DNA of 64,000 nt from Vibrio sp. CDRSL-10 TSBA (GTDB taxonomy: Bacteria > Pseudomonadota > Gammaproteobacteria > Enterobacterales > Vibrionaceae), in NCBI GenBank assembly GCA_039696685.1, contig CP155565.1, forward strand, positions 62,001-126,000, given 5' to 3'. Of the stretch, positions 37,018 through 47,289 are shown piece after piece (position 1 is the first letter of the stretch; each line of letters opens with the position of its first letter). The notes under the pieces were generated by a model, which made no database searches, was not told where the DNA came from, and saw only the letters and a list, made by a program, of their open reading frames with translations. A program made the translations under genes and the position numbers.

Positions 37018-38367
37018 TTACAGCATGACCACACTGGCGGTGCCAAGGAACGCAAAAAAGCCGACTACATCGGTCACTGTGGTCAGAATCACAGAGCCTG
37101 CCAAGGCGGGATCAAGCTTCAACCTATCCAGTATGATCGGGATCAGCACACCAAACAGCGCCGCAGTGATGATGTTGACCACGATAGCCAGCGAAATGGT
37201 GTAGCCAATCAGTGGCGACTGGAACCATAGGCCAGCGACACCGCCGATGATTAGCGCCCATACAACGCCGTTAATGGCGCCAATGCCCAGTTCGTTTTTC
37301 ATCAGTGCAATCCGGTTACCTGTGGTGACCTGATTAAGTGCCATGGCACGTACCATCAGAGTCAGGGTCTGACTGCCGGCGATCCCCCCCATTGAGGCGA
37401 CAATCGGCATTAACACGGCCAGGGCTACGACCTGGGAAATGACATCTTCAAACAGGCCAATCGTGACCGAGGCCAGAATAGCCGTCAGCAGGTTGATGCC
37501 GAGCCAGACGCCACGGCGTTTTGAACTGCGCACGACCGGAGCAAACAGGTCATCGCCTTCATCCATACCGGTACCCGCCATCAGGCGTGCTTCGTACAAT
37601 TCACGTTGCGTACTGAGGGCAAACTGCCAGTCAACCGCACCCACCAGAGTATCATCGTCACTGACCACCGGCACCATAGGCAAGTCAGCGTGCTCCAGCG
37701 CTTCGACGGCATCGGCCAGGGATTGACGAGCGTTGATCAGGACCAGTTCATCCTTTTTCAGCTCTTTAATCGGCGTGCTGCGCTCGGCTTGCAGAATATC
37801 ACTGTAGGCCACCACTCCGCGGAATTTACGCGCTTTGGTAATCAGATAAATGTATTGCGGTGATTCCAGATGGTATTTATCAATCATGGCCAAAGCACGG
37901 GTCACGCTGATCCCAAACGGCAGGGTAAACAGCTTTCTGTCTGCCCAGTGGCCGATTTCGTCATCTTCAAATTCATTGGCCTGATCATACAATTCAAGCT
38001 CGTCACGGCTGATAAGACGCAGTGCTTCTGAGACGATCTCGTCCGGCAGGGAATCTTCCCATTCGATCAGTGACAAGTTGTCCAGATTGGCCAGGGTCAG
38101 TTTCAGTTCGGCTTCGGACAGAGCTTTGATAACGGAAACCCGCACATCGGCCCGCATTTCGGTCAGCACATCGATGTGCATCTCCATCGGCAGGCTGCGC
38201 CATAAACGTACCCGGTCATCGACCGGAAACGCTTCCAGAATCAGTGCCAGTGAGCCTTCATCCAGTCCGTTTTCGACCATTTCCCCAAGCAGGGCCACTT
38301 GATGCTGATCGTCGTCAGCCTGGGCCAGGGTTTGAATTTGTTGTGACAGGTCCTGGTACTCGCTCAA
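37018..38367 (-). CDS. mgtE: Magnesium transporter MgtE
   Basis: 449 residues. The acidic N domain (ALILEAFPVDDRVRLWRSLP) is followed by a CBS pair (YIYLITKARKFRGVVAYSDI; ADLPMVPVVSDDDTLVGAVD) and five membrane segments with the pore signature VLMPIVASMGGIAGSQTLTL. MgtE is a Mg2+-gated channel. The start is TTG 38367, overlapping the stop of the mechanosensitive channel gene (TTGA), which implies coupled translation. Confidence 0.93.
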   Translation of the reverse strand: MSEYQDLSQQIQTLAQADDDQHQVALLGEMVENGLDEGSLALILEAFPVDDRVRLWRSLPMEMHIDVLTEMRADVRVSVIKALSEAELKLTLANLDNLSLIEWEDSLPDEIVSEALRLISRDELELYDQANEFEDDEIGHWADRKLFTLPFGISVTRALAMIDKYHLESPQYIYLITKARKFRGVVAYSDILQAERSTPIKELKKDELVLINARQSLADAVEALEHADLPMVPVVSDDDTLVGAVDWQFALSTQRELYEARLMAGTGMDEGDDLFAPVVRSSKRRGVWLGINLLTAILASVTIGLFEDVISQVVALAVLMPIVASMGGIAGSQTLTLMVRAMALNQVTTGNRIALMKNELGIGAINGVVWALIIGGVAGLWFQSPLIGYTISLAIVVNIITAALFGVLIPIILDRLKLDPALAGSVILTTVTDVVGFFAFLGTASVVML

Positions 38368-38930
38368 CGTTTCACTCCATTCGGTAATTGCTTCTTGTCT
38401 GCTTTCTTGAGCGCTTTTTCCGGTGCTTTGCTTAGCACGATGACCGGACGAACAATAAACAGATTATTCGGGTAAAGGATGCGATTGCCATCGACCGTAT
38501 CCAGTACCACGTTGAGGAAGGTCATATCGACAATCCGGCCCTCAACATGGTTTGCGCCATCGACCACTCGGACCCACAGGCCAATCCGGCAATGATTCTG
38601 AATAAACAGCGCCAGAAACGAGGTGACATTGCTCAGCAGTGACCAACTGGCGAACAGGCCGACCCCGAGCAGGGCAAACAGGGATGAGCCCACAACCAGT
38701 AAGCCGCGTAGCTCAATACCCCACATCATCATCAAGGTCAGCAGCAGGGTGATCAGCATGGCTGCTTTGATCAGCCAGCGCGCGCGTTTGATGCGATGAA
38801 CGTCATGACGATCGCTCACGGTGCTTTCAAACAGGCGCAGCAGTACTTTGGCAATTTTAGGGTAAATCAGCAGAGCAACAATGGTGATCCACCATTGGTA
38901 ATAGTCTTGTAATAAAGCGATGTAATCCAT
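38364..38930 (-). CDS. Small MscS-family mechanosensitive channel
   Basis: 188 residues from ATG 38930. Three membrane segments precede the MscS beta domain (FIQNHCRIGLWVRVVDGANH, VEGRIVDMTFLNVVLDTVDG, NRILYPNNLFIVRPVIVL). The pore helix is FALLGVGLFASWSLLSNVTS. Shorter than E. coli MscS because the C-terminal cage domain is missing, ending in a Lys-rich tail. Co-transcribed with mgtE, which suggests a joint role in ion and turgor balance. Confidence 0.87.
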   Translation of the reverse strand: MDYIALLQDYYQWWITIVALLIYPKIAKVLLRLFESTVSDRHDVHRIKRARWLIKAAMLITLLLTLMMMWGIELRGLLVVGSSLFALLGVGLFASWSLLSNVTSFLALFIQNHCRIGLWVRVVDGANHVEGRIVDMTFLNVVLDTVDGNRILYPNNLFIVRPVIVLSKAPEKALKKADKKQLPNGVKR

Positions 38931-39253
38931 AGTGGCAACGCACACAGAAGTTTGCTTCAAAATAACTGAATTACAGGGAATTACAAATTGAATTATACCC
39001 TTAACCGGGGATGTGCTGTTTTATTGGCCGAAGTACAAATAAAACGGCGACGACACGGTACTCAGCGCGGTCAGGATGCCTGAGAAACATCAGGCAATTG
39101 TGTTGTGTATTTAGGTTTTTAAGTAAAGTGGCACTGCATCCAGATTCATATGTGACCGGTGTCACCAAACCTGAGTTAAGCGCTTCTCCTGCTTAAAGGT
39201 TAGGCTAAACATAAGCTATAGAGGCTCGATTTATACAAGGATTGTAAAATACG
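38931..39253 (+). other. Intergenic region before the chemoreceptor
   Basis: Holds a TGCCTGA-GAAACA-TCAGGCA hairpin (39077-39096) and a GTGAC-CGGT-GTCAC palindrome (39152-39165), which could be an operator. No gene seen. Confidence 0.5.
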
Positions 39254-41621
39254 ATGAAACTACGTACCAAGATGTTGAGTAGTTATGTGGTCATAGCCAC
39301 CCTGTTTACTGTGGTGAGTTGTGTTGCCTTAGGTTGGTTTATCGAAAAGGAAGCTGAAGTAGCCCTGATGAAAGTGGCGAAAGAGCGTGTGATCTCTTCC
39401 CGCAATCAAACGGCTGCACAAATTGAGAGCTACTTTACTACCGTTGCCGCTCAGGCTGAAAGTATGGTCAGTGATCCTGGAGTGCAGCAGGCAATGACAG
39501 ATTTTACCTCAGCATATCAAGAATTTCCCCTTATCTCGGATAACCTGTCGGCGCTGCAAAATTACTACACTGAGCAGTTTTCAGGTCGTTACAGAGAGAT
39601 TAACGGTTCCAGTAATGTTGATAGCTTAAGTCTGTATAACGGCTTAACTGACAGAGCCAAAGTATTGCAAAACCAGTTTATTGCTCTCAACCAAAATCCG
39701 CTTGGCAGTAAGGATAAGCTGCTCAGCACGCCCTTGCAGACGGAATACGACCAAGTCCATCGGACCTATCATCCCTACTTTACTAAATTGATTGAGAAGT
39801 TTGGCTATTACGATGTGTTTCTGGTCGACGCACAGAGTGGTGATGTAGTGTACAGCGCTTACAAAGAGCTCGATTTTGCGACGTCATTAAAGACAGGGCC
39901 CTATAAAAACAGTGGATTAGCGAAGGCGTATCGCGAGGGCTTGACGCTGAAAGAGGGAACTTATTTCACGGATTTTGAATCTTATACGCCTTCTTATGAT
40001 GCTCAGGCTGCGTTTGTCAGTGCGCCAATTGTGGTTGCCGGGCAAACCATTGGTGTGCTGGTGATGCAGATGCCGCTGGATGTGATTAATGAGGTGATGA
40101 CACATAACCATGACTGGCAACAAGCTGGTTTTGGGGTATCGGGAGAAACGTATCTGGTCGGCGGCGATAAGCGCATGCGTTCAGACTCGCGCTTTATTGC
40201 TGAAGATAAAACGGGTTATCTCAAACTGATGCAGGAGCTCGGGGTAAGTGGTGCTACGCTGGCAAAAATGGACGCGCAGTCCACTTCAATTGGTCTGCAA
40301 ACCGTCGATTCAGATTCGGTAACACGGGCATTGAAAGGCGAGCAGGGAGTCGCATTGATCACAGATTATCGCAATGTCTCCGTGCTGTCCGCTTATACAC
40401 CACTTAATTTACAAGGTCTGAATTGGGTGTTAATGAGTGAGATTGATGAATCTGAAGCGTTAGGTTTCTTAACCACATTAAACACCCATATTAAGCAATC
40501 GGCTTTCTATCTGCTGGCTCCTGCGGTCATCATCGGACTGATTGTTGCTTTCGTCATGTCGCGTTCAATTCTGGCGCCGCTCAATCGGATGCAGAACACG
40601 GTTAAACAGTTGGGTTCCGGTAGCGGCGATTTACGTTACCGTCTGGAAGAGAAAGGCAATGATGAAATTACCGACCTGTCGCGTGGTTTCAATGCCTTTA
40701 TTGCTCACCTGGATGACACCTTCTCGTCACTGTTGGGTTCGATTCAACGTATGGAGCCGATGTCGCAGGACGTCGATGATCTTAATGCCAAGTTGAGCGG
40801 TGCCTCGACTTCGATGCATGATCAGTCGCAACAAGTGCGTGAACAGATGAACCAGTCGGCAGAGACCAGCCAGTTGGTGACCGGGGAGCTGGAAGGGATA
40901 CAGCATGCTTCTTCTAATACGGTCCAAGTGTTGGGTGAAGGCCGTGCATCGGTCGCTGAAACCGTGTCTCAGATGGATAATCTCAGCAATGATCTTTCCC
41001 TGGTGGCGCAGGCAGTGCGTGAGTTGACGGTGGATGCAGAGAAAATTCGTCAGGTTATTGTGGTTATCAATGATATTGCCGAACAGACTAACCTGCTGGC
41101 GCTTAATGCGGCGATTGAAGCCGCGCGCGCCGGAGAGCAGGGACGCGGGTTTGCCGTGGTTGCCGACGAAGTGCGTAACCTGTCAGTCAAGACCCGTTTC
41201 TTCGACGGACAGTGTCAGTGAACTGATTGGGGCGATCCGCACCAGTACGCAGAGAGTCGAACATGTGATGACCGACAGTCTGGAGTCAGCCAATACCTGC
41301 TCGGAGCGGGTCAATCAGGCGCAGGACACCTGGCATGATATTGAAAGTGCGATTGCCAATATCTCTGAACATGTTGACCGAATTGGCAGTGCGATTCAGG
41401 AGCAGGGGCAGCAACAGGCGATGGTTTCCCGCAATTTCTCGGCGATGGATAAGCAGTTTGCGCTGATTCAGGAAGCGATTGAAGACAGCTCATTGATTGG
41501 TCAGGACATCGACAAGATGGGCACCAAGTTACAATCCTTTGCCAGCTTATTCGAGGTGACTGAGGCGAATTTCTCGACCGCCAGACGAGCGAAGATGCGT
41601 CATGACGGTGAGCAAGATTAG
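39254..41621 (+). CDS. Methyl-accepting chemotaxis protein (frameshifted)
   Basis: About 788 residues after repair. A first membrane segment (residues 9-30), a long periplasmic sensor (helical start, then a dCache-like part with [20 protein letters not shown] and [20 protein letters not shown]), a second membrane segment, HAMP, and the signalling domain with the hairpin tip [20 protein letters not shown]. The frame breaks at GTTTC 41196-41200; removing one T gives [14 protein letters not shown]. The ligand is unknown. It converges on the CosR-like gene with only seven bases between stops. Confidence 0.88.
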
Positions 41622-41628
41622 TTGAACT

Positions 41629-42135
41629 TTACGGGAGTTCGAGGGGCTCGGAACCTTCATTCTCTATGGTGAGTAATAAAGCGTCGGGAGCGATTTCCGG
41701 CGCATTCATCATTCGCGCTAAACGCTGCAGCGAAGAGAGAATCAGGGTTTGCTCCCATTTGTCCAAAGCGCGAAACTGACGCACAAAGTCATCCTGCAGC
41801 ATTTGCGGCGCGGCTGAAAGAATCTTTTCCCCTTCCGGTGTGAGATGGGCGTGAACCTTACGTTTATCGGTTGTATCGCGTTCCCGTTTCACCAATTCAC
41901 GTTTTTCCAGTCGATCCAGAATGCTGGTGGCCGTTGCCTGGCTCATGTTGGTCGCACCGGACAACTGACGTATGGTCATGCTCGGTTCGGCCTTGATTGC
42001 TCTCATCAGCAGCAGTTGCGGGCTGGTCAGCCCAAAGTCTTTATTGAGCTTTTTGGAGTGCAGATCAATAGCGCGTATGATTTGTCGTATCGCGACTAAT
42101 ACTTCCTCGTGGATATCCAAGTTATCCTCCATCAA
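41629..42135 (-). CDS. MarR-family regulator resembling CosR/EctR1
   Basis: 168 residues. The opening EEVLVAIRQIIRAIDLHSKK and LTSPQLLLMRAI, the winged helix (RQLSGATNMSQATATSILDR, TDKRKVHAHLTPEG) and the end DKWEQTLILSSLQRLARMMN resemble the vibrio compatible-solute regulator CosR and methanotroph EctR1, which repress ectoine synthesis and betaine uptake at low salt. It lies beside proVWX and 19 kb from ectABC-ask. The assignment to this subgroup is from recalled sequence patterns, not a search. Confidence 0.7.
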   Translation of the reverse strand: MMEDNLDIHEEVLVAIRQIIRAIDLHSKKLNKDFGLTSPQLLLMRAIKAEPSMTIRQLSGATNMSQATATSILDRLEKRELVKRERDTTDKRKVHAHLTPEGEKILSAAPQMLQDDFVRQFRALDKWEQTLILSSLQRLARMMNAPEIAPDALLLTIENEGSEPLELP

Positions 42136-42496
42136 GTCTTATTGGCGTTCTCTGTCCTATTGCTCTGGGAGAAAACTGCCTGACTTGTCGTTATCATTAT
42201 AATAGTTAGGTACTGAATTGTTATTTGGCACGTAATATCGGTTTGGTGCGAACTGTATGCTCAATAAAACCTGTCTGTTTAATAAAACCTGCCTGTTCAA
42301 TAAAAACTGCTGTTTAGTAAGAAACTCTCTGTTTAGTAGGGAATATATGCTTGTTACTGAAATGCCCGCTCAGCACTGAACTACGTGATTAGTGATGAGC
42401 GCCTGTTATTCATCACCAGGCAGGCTAATCTCGCCCTATGGTTTTGCGCTTGATGAGCCTGCCGGTGGTTATCACTTAACCTTGGTTTGGTGGTGA
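42136..42496. other. Intergenic region between the CosR-like gene and proX
   Basis: 361 bp: promoter of the MarR gene near 42170-42230 (AT-rich), the tandem array 42251-42341, and the 3' trailer of proX. No gene seen. Confidence 0.5.
42251..42341 (+). repeat. 18-bp tandem array, about five copies
   Basis: AACTGTATGCTCAATAAA (42251), ACCTGTCTGTTTAATAAA (42269), ACCTGCCTGTTCAATAAA (42287), AACTGCTGTTTAGTAAG (42305) and AAACTCTCTGTTTAGTAGGG (42322). Confidence 0.9.
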
Positions 42497-43501
42497 TTAC
42501 ATCGCGGCCTGTTTGGCGCTATCAATCCATGAGTTAAACAGTTTTTGGTGCGCTTTAATCCAGCCATCGGCATGCGCTTCAATGTCCTGCTCGGAATTAT
42601 GGCCCTGACTCATCATCATGTTTTCAGCACTGACATCATTGATGTTGAGTTTCATCACTTCGAACAGTTTCGCTGCGGCCGGGTTATTGTCAGCAAACTG
42701 CTTGTTGGCGACGATTTTCATCGAGTTCATCTGGAAGCCGTAATTTTTGCCATTCGGCAGTGTGGTATCTACGTCACTGCGATCGCCAGGCAGAGCAGAG
42801 AAAGGTACTTCCAGCCACACCACATCTTTACCCGGAACCAGCACACCACTTACCCAATACGGAGTCCAGGTGTAGTAAAAGATTGAATCGCCTTTTTTAT
42901 AGCGCGAGATGGTGTCAGCGATGATTGCGGCATAGTTACCCTGATTGTGAGTGACAGTGTCACGCAGGCCAAAGGCATCCATCTGATGTTCTATCACACC
43001 TTCACAGCCCCAGCCTGGTGTACAACCGGTCAAATCCGCTTTGCCGTCATCGTTGGCGTCAAACAGTTTGGCGATTTTCGGATCTTTGAGCTGCTCAATA
43101 TTGGTGATGTTGTATTTCTCCGCGGTTTTTTTATCAATCAGATAACCCTGTGCAGCACCGGAGATATACTCGCCTTTACGATAAAATTTAGCGTCACCGC
43201 CCGCAGCCTGATATTTGTCTTTGTGCAGTGGCGCCCAGTTGACGGCCAGATAGGTGGCATCGCCTTCGCTGATCGAGGTGTAACCGACGTTGTAATCCAC
43301 TTCTTTGGTTGGCAGTACGGTGTAACCTAGCGCTTCCATTGCTTTATTAACGATCAGCGTCTGGAACGTTTCTTCAGCCACTGTCGACTGAACAGGTTGC
43401 ACTGTAATTCCGTCACCAGGCAGCTTGGCAAATGCCGGGGCTGCGAGTGTTGTACCGGCCACAAATCCTGTGGTGAGTATTGTCTTCCATGCTAACTTCA
43501 T
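42497..43501 (-). CDS. proX: Glycine betaine/proline ABC transporter substrate-binding protein
   Basis: 334 residues. Signal peptide ([20 protein letters not shown]), then the OpuAC/ProX domain: [52 protein letters not shown] and [27 protein letters not shown], where Trp residues form the quaternary-amine cage. It delivers betaine or proline betaine to ProVW. Last of the three-gene operon; proX starts 1 bp into the end of proW. Confidence 0.92.
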   Translation of the reverse strand: MKLAWKTILTTGFVAGTTLAAPAFAKLPGDGITVQPVQSTVAEETFQTLIVNKAMEALGYTVLPTKEVDYNVGYTSISEGDATYLAVNWAPLHKDKYQAAGGDAKFYRKGEYISGAAQGYLIDKKTAEKYNITNIEQLKDPKIAKLFDANDDGKADLTGCTPGWGCEGVIEHQMDAFGLRDTVTHNQGNYAAIIADTISRYKKGDSIFYYTWTPYWVSGVLVPGKDVVWLEVPFSALPGDRSDVDTTLPNGKNYGFQMNSMKIVANKQFADNNPAAAKLFEVMKLNINDVSAENMMMSQGHNSEQDIEAHADGWIKAHQKLFNSWIDSAKQAAM

Positions 43502-44604
43502 TTCTGTTCTCCTAGAGTGTTTTTACCTTCTGTGTGAATCAGTTTCTGTTTCAGGTGGTATACCAGTGAGGCCGGGCCTTTCTGGTACCAATGGGTTTTC
43601 TTGTCACGGCTGTTGGAGCCTATGGTTTGGGTGATCCGGTCGAGAAGAATCGCCAGTATGACGATACCCAGACCACCGACCGCGGCTAAGCCCATGTCGA
43701 GACGGCCAATACCACGCAGCACCATCTGACCTAAACCGCCAACCGCAATCATGGATGCGATAACAACCATGGACAGCGACAGCATCAGCGTCTGGTTGAC
43801 GCCTGCCATGATGGTTGGCATCGCCAGCGGTAACTGGATGCGATACAACATCTGCTTCGGACTGGCACCAAAAGCGTGACCGGCCTCAATCAGTTCCTCA
43901 GGTACCTGCTGGATACCAAGGATAGTCAGACGTACGATAGGCGGCAGGGCGAAGATGATAGTCACCACGACGCCCGGCACATTACCGATACCAAACAGCA
44001 TCACGATTGGCACCAGATAGACGAAGGCGGGCGTGGTCTGCATTGCGTCCAGCACCGGCCGGATAATTTTGCCTGCGGTCTCACTGCGCGCCAGCCAGAT
44101 GCCGAGCGGCAGTCCGATCAGCAGGCAGAAGAACACCGACGTCATCACCAGGGCCAGCGTGACCATGGCTTCATCCCAGGCGCCGATCAGGCCGACCACC
44201 AGTAATGAGCAAAATGTTGCGATGCCCATTCTTGAACCGGCCAGTTGCCAGGTGATCAGAAACAGAATCAGCAGCATGATAGGAGCCGGGGTTGATACCA
44301 ATGCGGTTTGAAATGACGTAAGTATTAAGTCGATTGGAATGCGAATAGCCTGAAATACCGGGCGTCCGTGAGTCACCAGCCAGTCAAGCGCGGTTTCAAC
44401 CCAGCTGTCAAAGGGCAGAATCGCGTCTCTGAACGGATGCAGCCAGTCAAAAGGCGGGGCATCGGGCGTGGCGGTATTGAGCCAGTCGGCCCCTGAAGAA
44501 GTGGCGTTGCCTGCCCAGGGATCGCTGTTTGATGAGGCAGCCTGATTCGCGGCGCCCCAGGGATCGGCGGCTTGTGCAGCCGAAGTTGTCGTTTCCGTCG
44601 TCAT
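43498..44604 (-). CDS. proW: Glycine betaine/proline ABC transporter permease
   Basis: 368 residues. The membrane domain follows ProW ([40 protein letters not shown], the EAA-type loop [26 protein letters not shown]). The N-terminal 60 residues are an Ala/Ser/Asp/Trp-rich soluble tail with repeated DPWG/DPWA words, longer than a simple leader. Overlaps proX and abuts proV. Confidence 0.92.
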   Translation of the reverse strand: MTTETTTSAAQAADPWGAANQAASSNSDPWAGNATSSGADWLNTATPDAPPFDWLHPFRDAILPFDSWVETALDWLVTHGRPVFQAIRIPIDLILTSFQTALVSTPAPIMLLILFLITWQLAGSRMGIATFCSLLVVGLIGAWDEAMVTLALVMTSVFFCLLIGLPLGIWLARSETAGKIIRPVLDAMQTTPAFVYLVPIVMLFGIGNVPGVVVTIIFALPPIVRLTILGIQQVPEELIEAGHAFGASPKQMLYRIQLPLAMPTIMAGVNQTLMLSLSMVVIASMIAVGGLGQMVLRGIGRLDMGLAAVGGLGIVILAILLDRITQTIGSNSRDKKTHWYQKGPASLVYHLKQKLIHTEGKNTLGEQK

Positions 44605-44606
44605 GA

Positions 44607-45798
44607 TTATTCCCTATCTAAAGTTTGCAGTAAGCGGCTTTTGGTGATCACACCGTAGTAATGCCCCTGGGCATCGACGACCGGTACCGAGTAAGGCACT
44701 TCGGCGACCTGACTAATCAGATCGCCCACAGAGACGTCCGGAGCAATAGTGACGGTGTCATCCAGCAGGGCGCTGCTGAGAGAGCGCTGCTCACGTTTGG
44801 CGGCTTTAAGTGAATCGAGGGACACGATTCCGGTGTACTTATTGCTGCGATCAACCACGATGCCGTATTCACGATCGTTGTCCATCAACAGTTGCATCGC
44901 CGCGGCGGGGCCATCGTTATCGTGTTTTTTGAACATCGCAGCCGGTTTTTTGCGCGCGATGTCTTTGGCGCAGAAGACGCTGGCGACATTGACGCCACGG
45001 AAGAAAGAAACTGACATAGTCATTGGCCGGATGATGCAGGATTTCGTCCGGTGTTCCGACCTGGACCACAACCCCATCTTGCATGATGGCGATGCGGTCA
45101 CCGATGCGCATTGCTTCGTCCAGGTCGTGGGAAATAAAGACAATGGTACGTTTATCGTCGTTTTGCAGACGAATCAGTTCGTCCTGCATTTCGGTTCGAA
45201 TTAACGGGTCGAGAGCGGAAAAGGCTTCGTCCATCAGCAGGATGTCCGGATCATTGGTCAGTGCTCGTGCCAGACCCACTCGTTGCTTCATCCCGCCGGA
45301 GAGTTCGTCGGGATATGAATCGCAATACGCTTCAAGCCCGACGCGTTCCAACGCAGCCCTGGCTGATTCATGACGCTGGGTTTCCTCTACGCCGGCCAGC
45401 TCCAGTCCGAAAGCGGCATTTTCAATCACTGTCATGTGTGGCATGAGCGCGAAATTCTGAAACACCATGGAAATGTTTTGACGCCGAACTTTTCTCAGTT
45501 CGTTATCTGAGATTTGGGCAATATCTTTACCCTTGAGCAATACGCTGCCACGGGTGGGTTCAATCAGGCGGTTCAGCAAGCGGACCAGGGTCGATTTACC
45601 GGATCCGGACAACCCCATAATGACAAAGATTTCCCCCTCATTGATCGAAAGAGACACGTCCTTAACCCCTACGGTAAGGCCGGTTTGCTCGAAAATATCA
45701 TCTTTGTTGAGCCCCTTCTCGATCAGGGCGAATGCCTCTTGCGGTGTCTCTCCAAACACCTTATAGAGGTTGTTAACTTCTAGCATGGTTGACATCAT
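44607..45798 (-). CDS. proV: Glycine betaine/proline ABC transporter ATPase (frameshifted)
   Basis: About 396 residues after repair. Walker [10 protein letters not shown], signature [16 protein letters not shown], Walker [17 protein letters not shown], then a CBS pair ([36 protein letters not shown]) that in this family senses ionic strength. The frame breaks at GAAAC 45008-45012 (plus strand); repair gives [16 protein letters not shown]. Start ATG 45798 or, as in relatives, ATG 45786. First gene of proVWX; a probable CosR/EctR1-type operator lies upstream at 45849. Confidence 0.9.
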
Positions 45799-45848
45799 TT
45801 ACATCCTTTGTTGTCGTCAAAAGTAAGCGACGATAAATTGTAAATATG

Positions 45849-45862
45849 TATAGTACACTAAA
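45849..45862 (-). promoter_or_regulatory. CosR/EctR1-type operator before proV
   Basis: TATAGT-AC-ACTAAA, the inverse of TTTAGT-GT-ACTATA, the core of the EctR1 box as I recall it (two 8-bp half-sites with a 2-bp spacer). It lies 51 bp before the proV start in AT-rich DNA, and a CosR-like gene is 4 kb away. Confidence 0.5.
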
Positions 45863-46079
45863 CATTAAATTAGCAGTTATCAAGTTGTTAAGGGGTGTGG
45901 TGTGTTGCAATCTTTACTTATAGTTATGATTTATAAGAAAAATTAAATTTTCAAAAAACTTACAGTTAATTTGAGTTAGAATGTTTTGTATTAGTAGAAT
46001 AATCGGGCAACACACCGACCAATCACAGCATTCAATCTGCTTTCCTCTGACAGGAAATGCATCATTTAAGGAGCGCCAC

Positions 46080-46983
46080 GTGCATAAAATTTGGCTAATA
46101 ATCAGCTGTTTGGCTATGTTATTCACTTTCGGAGTCTCAGCGGAAGAGGCCGAGGAAGCCGCGCAGGACACTCCTGCCACAGCAGAGCAACAGGCGCCGG
46201 TTTACTCAGAATCGGCATTGCTGGATCGGCCGCTGATGGAGCGTTATATTCTTGATGAATTGAAATCTTTACGTCAGGACCAGCAGGATCTCGAGCGCAG
46301 GGTGATCACTCAAATTACCGATCGTGAGCTGACGGTGGCGGATAAATCGATGAACTACGCCAATGTTACTGTGACCTATTTCTTCTATATCATCGCCGGG
46401 GTTGCATCGCTGGTGGCGTTAGTCGGCTGGCAGTCGTTACGGGAAGTAAAGCACAACACCCGTGAGATGGCGGATAAGCGTCTTAATAAAATTGCCATGG
46501 AATATGAGAAGAAGTTCGTGGCGCTGGAGCGGGATTTAAAACGTAAAACCCGGATGCTGTCAGAAAACAACCGCGAAATCGAAATCATCAATGAAATTCA
46601 TAACTTGTGGTTGCGGGCGCAGAAACGCGCAGACCGCTGACCAGCGTATCGAAGTGTACGACGAAATTCTTAAAATCCGTCCTGGTGATTTGGAAGCATT
46701 AACCTATAAAGCCGATGCAGCGATGGAGATCAAAGAGTACCACTGGGCCATGAGCTTGTGTAACCGGGTGCTTGAACTGGACGAAAACAATGGCCCGGCC
46801 CTGTACCAGCGTGCCTGTGCCTATGCGCGCCTGGGGGCAGAGGAGCAAGCGATGGAAGACATGACCCGCGCGCTGGAAACCACCCCTTCACTGCGTGAAC
46901 TGATTGCCGATGAAGCAGACTTTGAGTCCCTGTATGGCAATAAAAAGTTTGATGCGTTAGTCAAAGCAACTCAAGCAGAATAA
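46080..46983 (+). CDS. Membrane protein with coiled coil and TPR domain (frameshifted)
   Basis: About 300 residues after repair. GTG 46080 with AAGGAGCG upstream; signal peptide (HKIWLIISCLAMLFTFGVSA), an acidic linker, a coiled coil (LKSLRQDQQDLERRVITQIT), one membrane segment (VTVTYFFYIIAGVASLVALVG), a second coiled coil, then two to three TPRs (RIEVYDEILKIRPGDLEALT, AMSLCNRVLELDENNGPALY). The frame breaks at GAAAC 46622-46626; repair gives RAQNAQTADQRIEVY. A scaffold at the inner membrane is likely; no specific name. Confidence 0.75.
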
Positions 46984-47033
46984 ATATATACAAGTGATTG
47001 AATAATAGTCAGATTTACTTTATGCATTAACGT

Positions 47034-47062
47034 AGCGCGCTCTCAGGGCGCGCTTTTCTTTT
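47034..47062 (+). terminator. Terminator after the TPR membrane protein
   Basis: AGCGCGC and GCGCGCT pair over TCTCAGG, followed by TTTCTTTT. Confidence 0.85.
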
Positions 47063-47196
47063 CCACTCTCGTCTGACAAGGCTTCAACTTGTTCTATTCT
47101 TTGATAGGGCACCGGGCAAATTTGTTGATTACTCATTAATTTGCAAAGTTATGCGCTATAACCAAAGCTTGTCCTGACGACAAATTATTATCATTA

Positions 47197-47269
47197 GACA
47201 CCTGGGGTGTTTTCCCTGATAAAGCGCGTGACATTTAGGGTGTCGGGTGTGGCTTTATCGCAAAGCCAC
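47197..47269 (+). promoter_or_regulatory. Structured speA leader
   Basis: GACACC (47197-47202) can pair with GGTGTC (47239-47244), enclosing a GGG/CCC hairpin. A second perfect hairpin, GTGGCTTT-ATCGC-AAAGCCAC (47249-47269), ends 20 bp before the GTG start. This looks like a regulated 5' leader; no known riboswitch class recognised. Confidence 0.45.
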
Positions 47270-47289
47270 AGACAAATTCTCTTGATATT

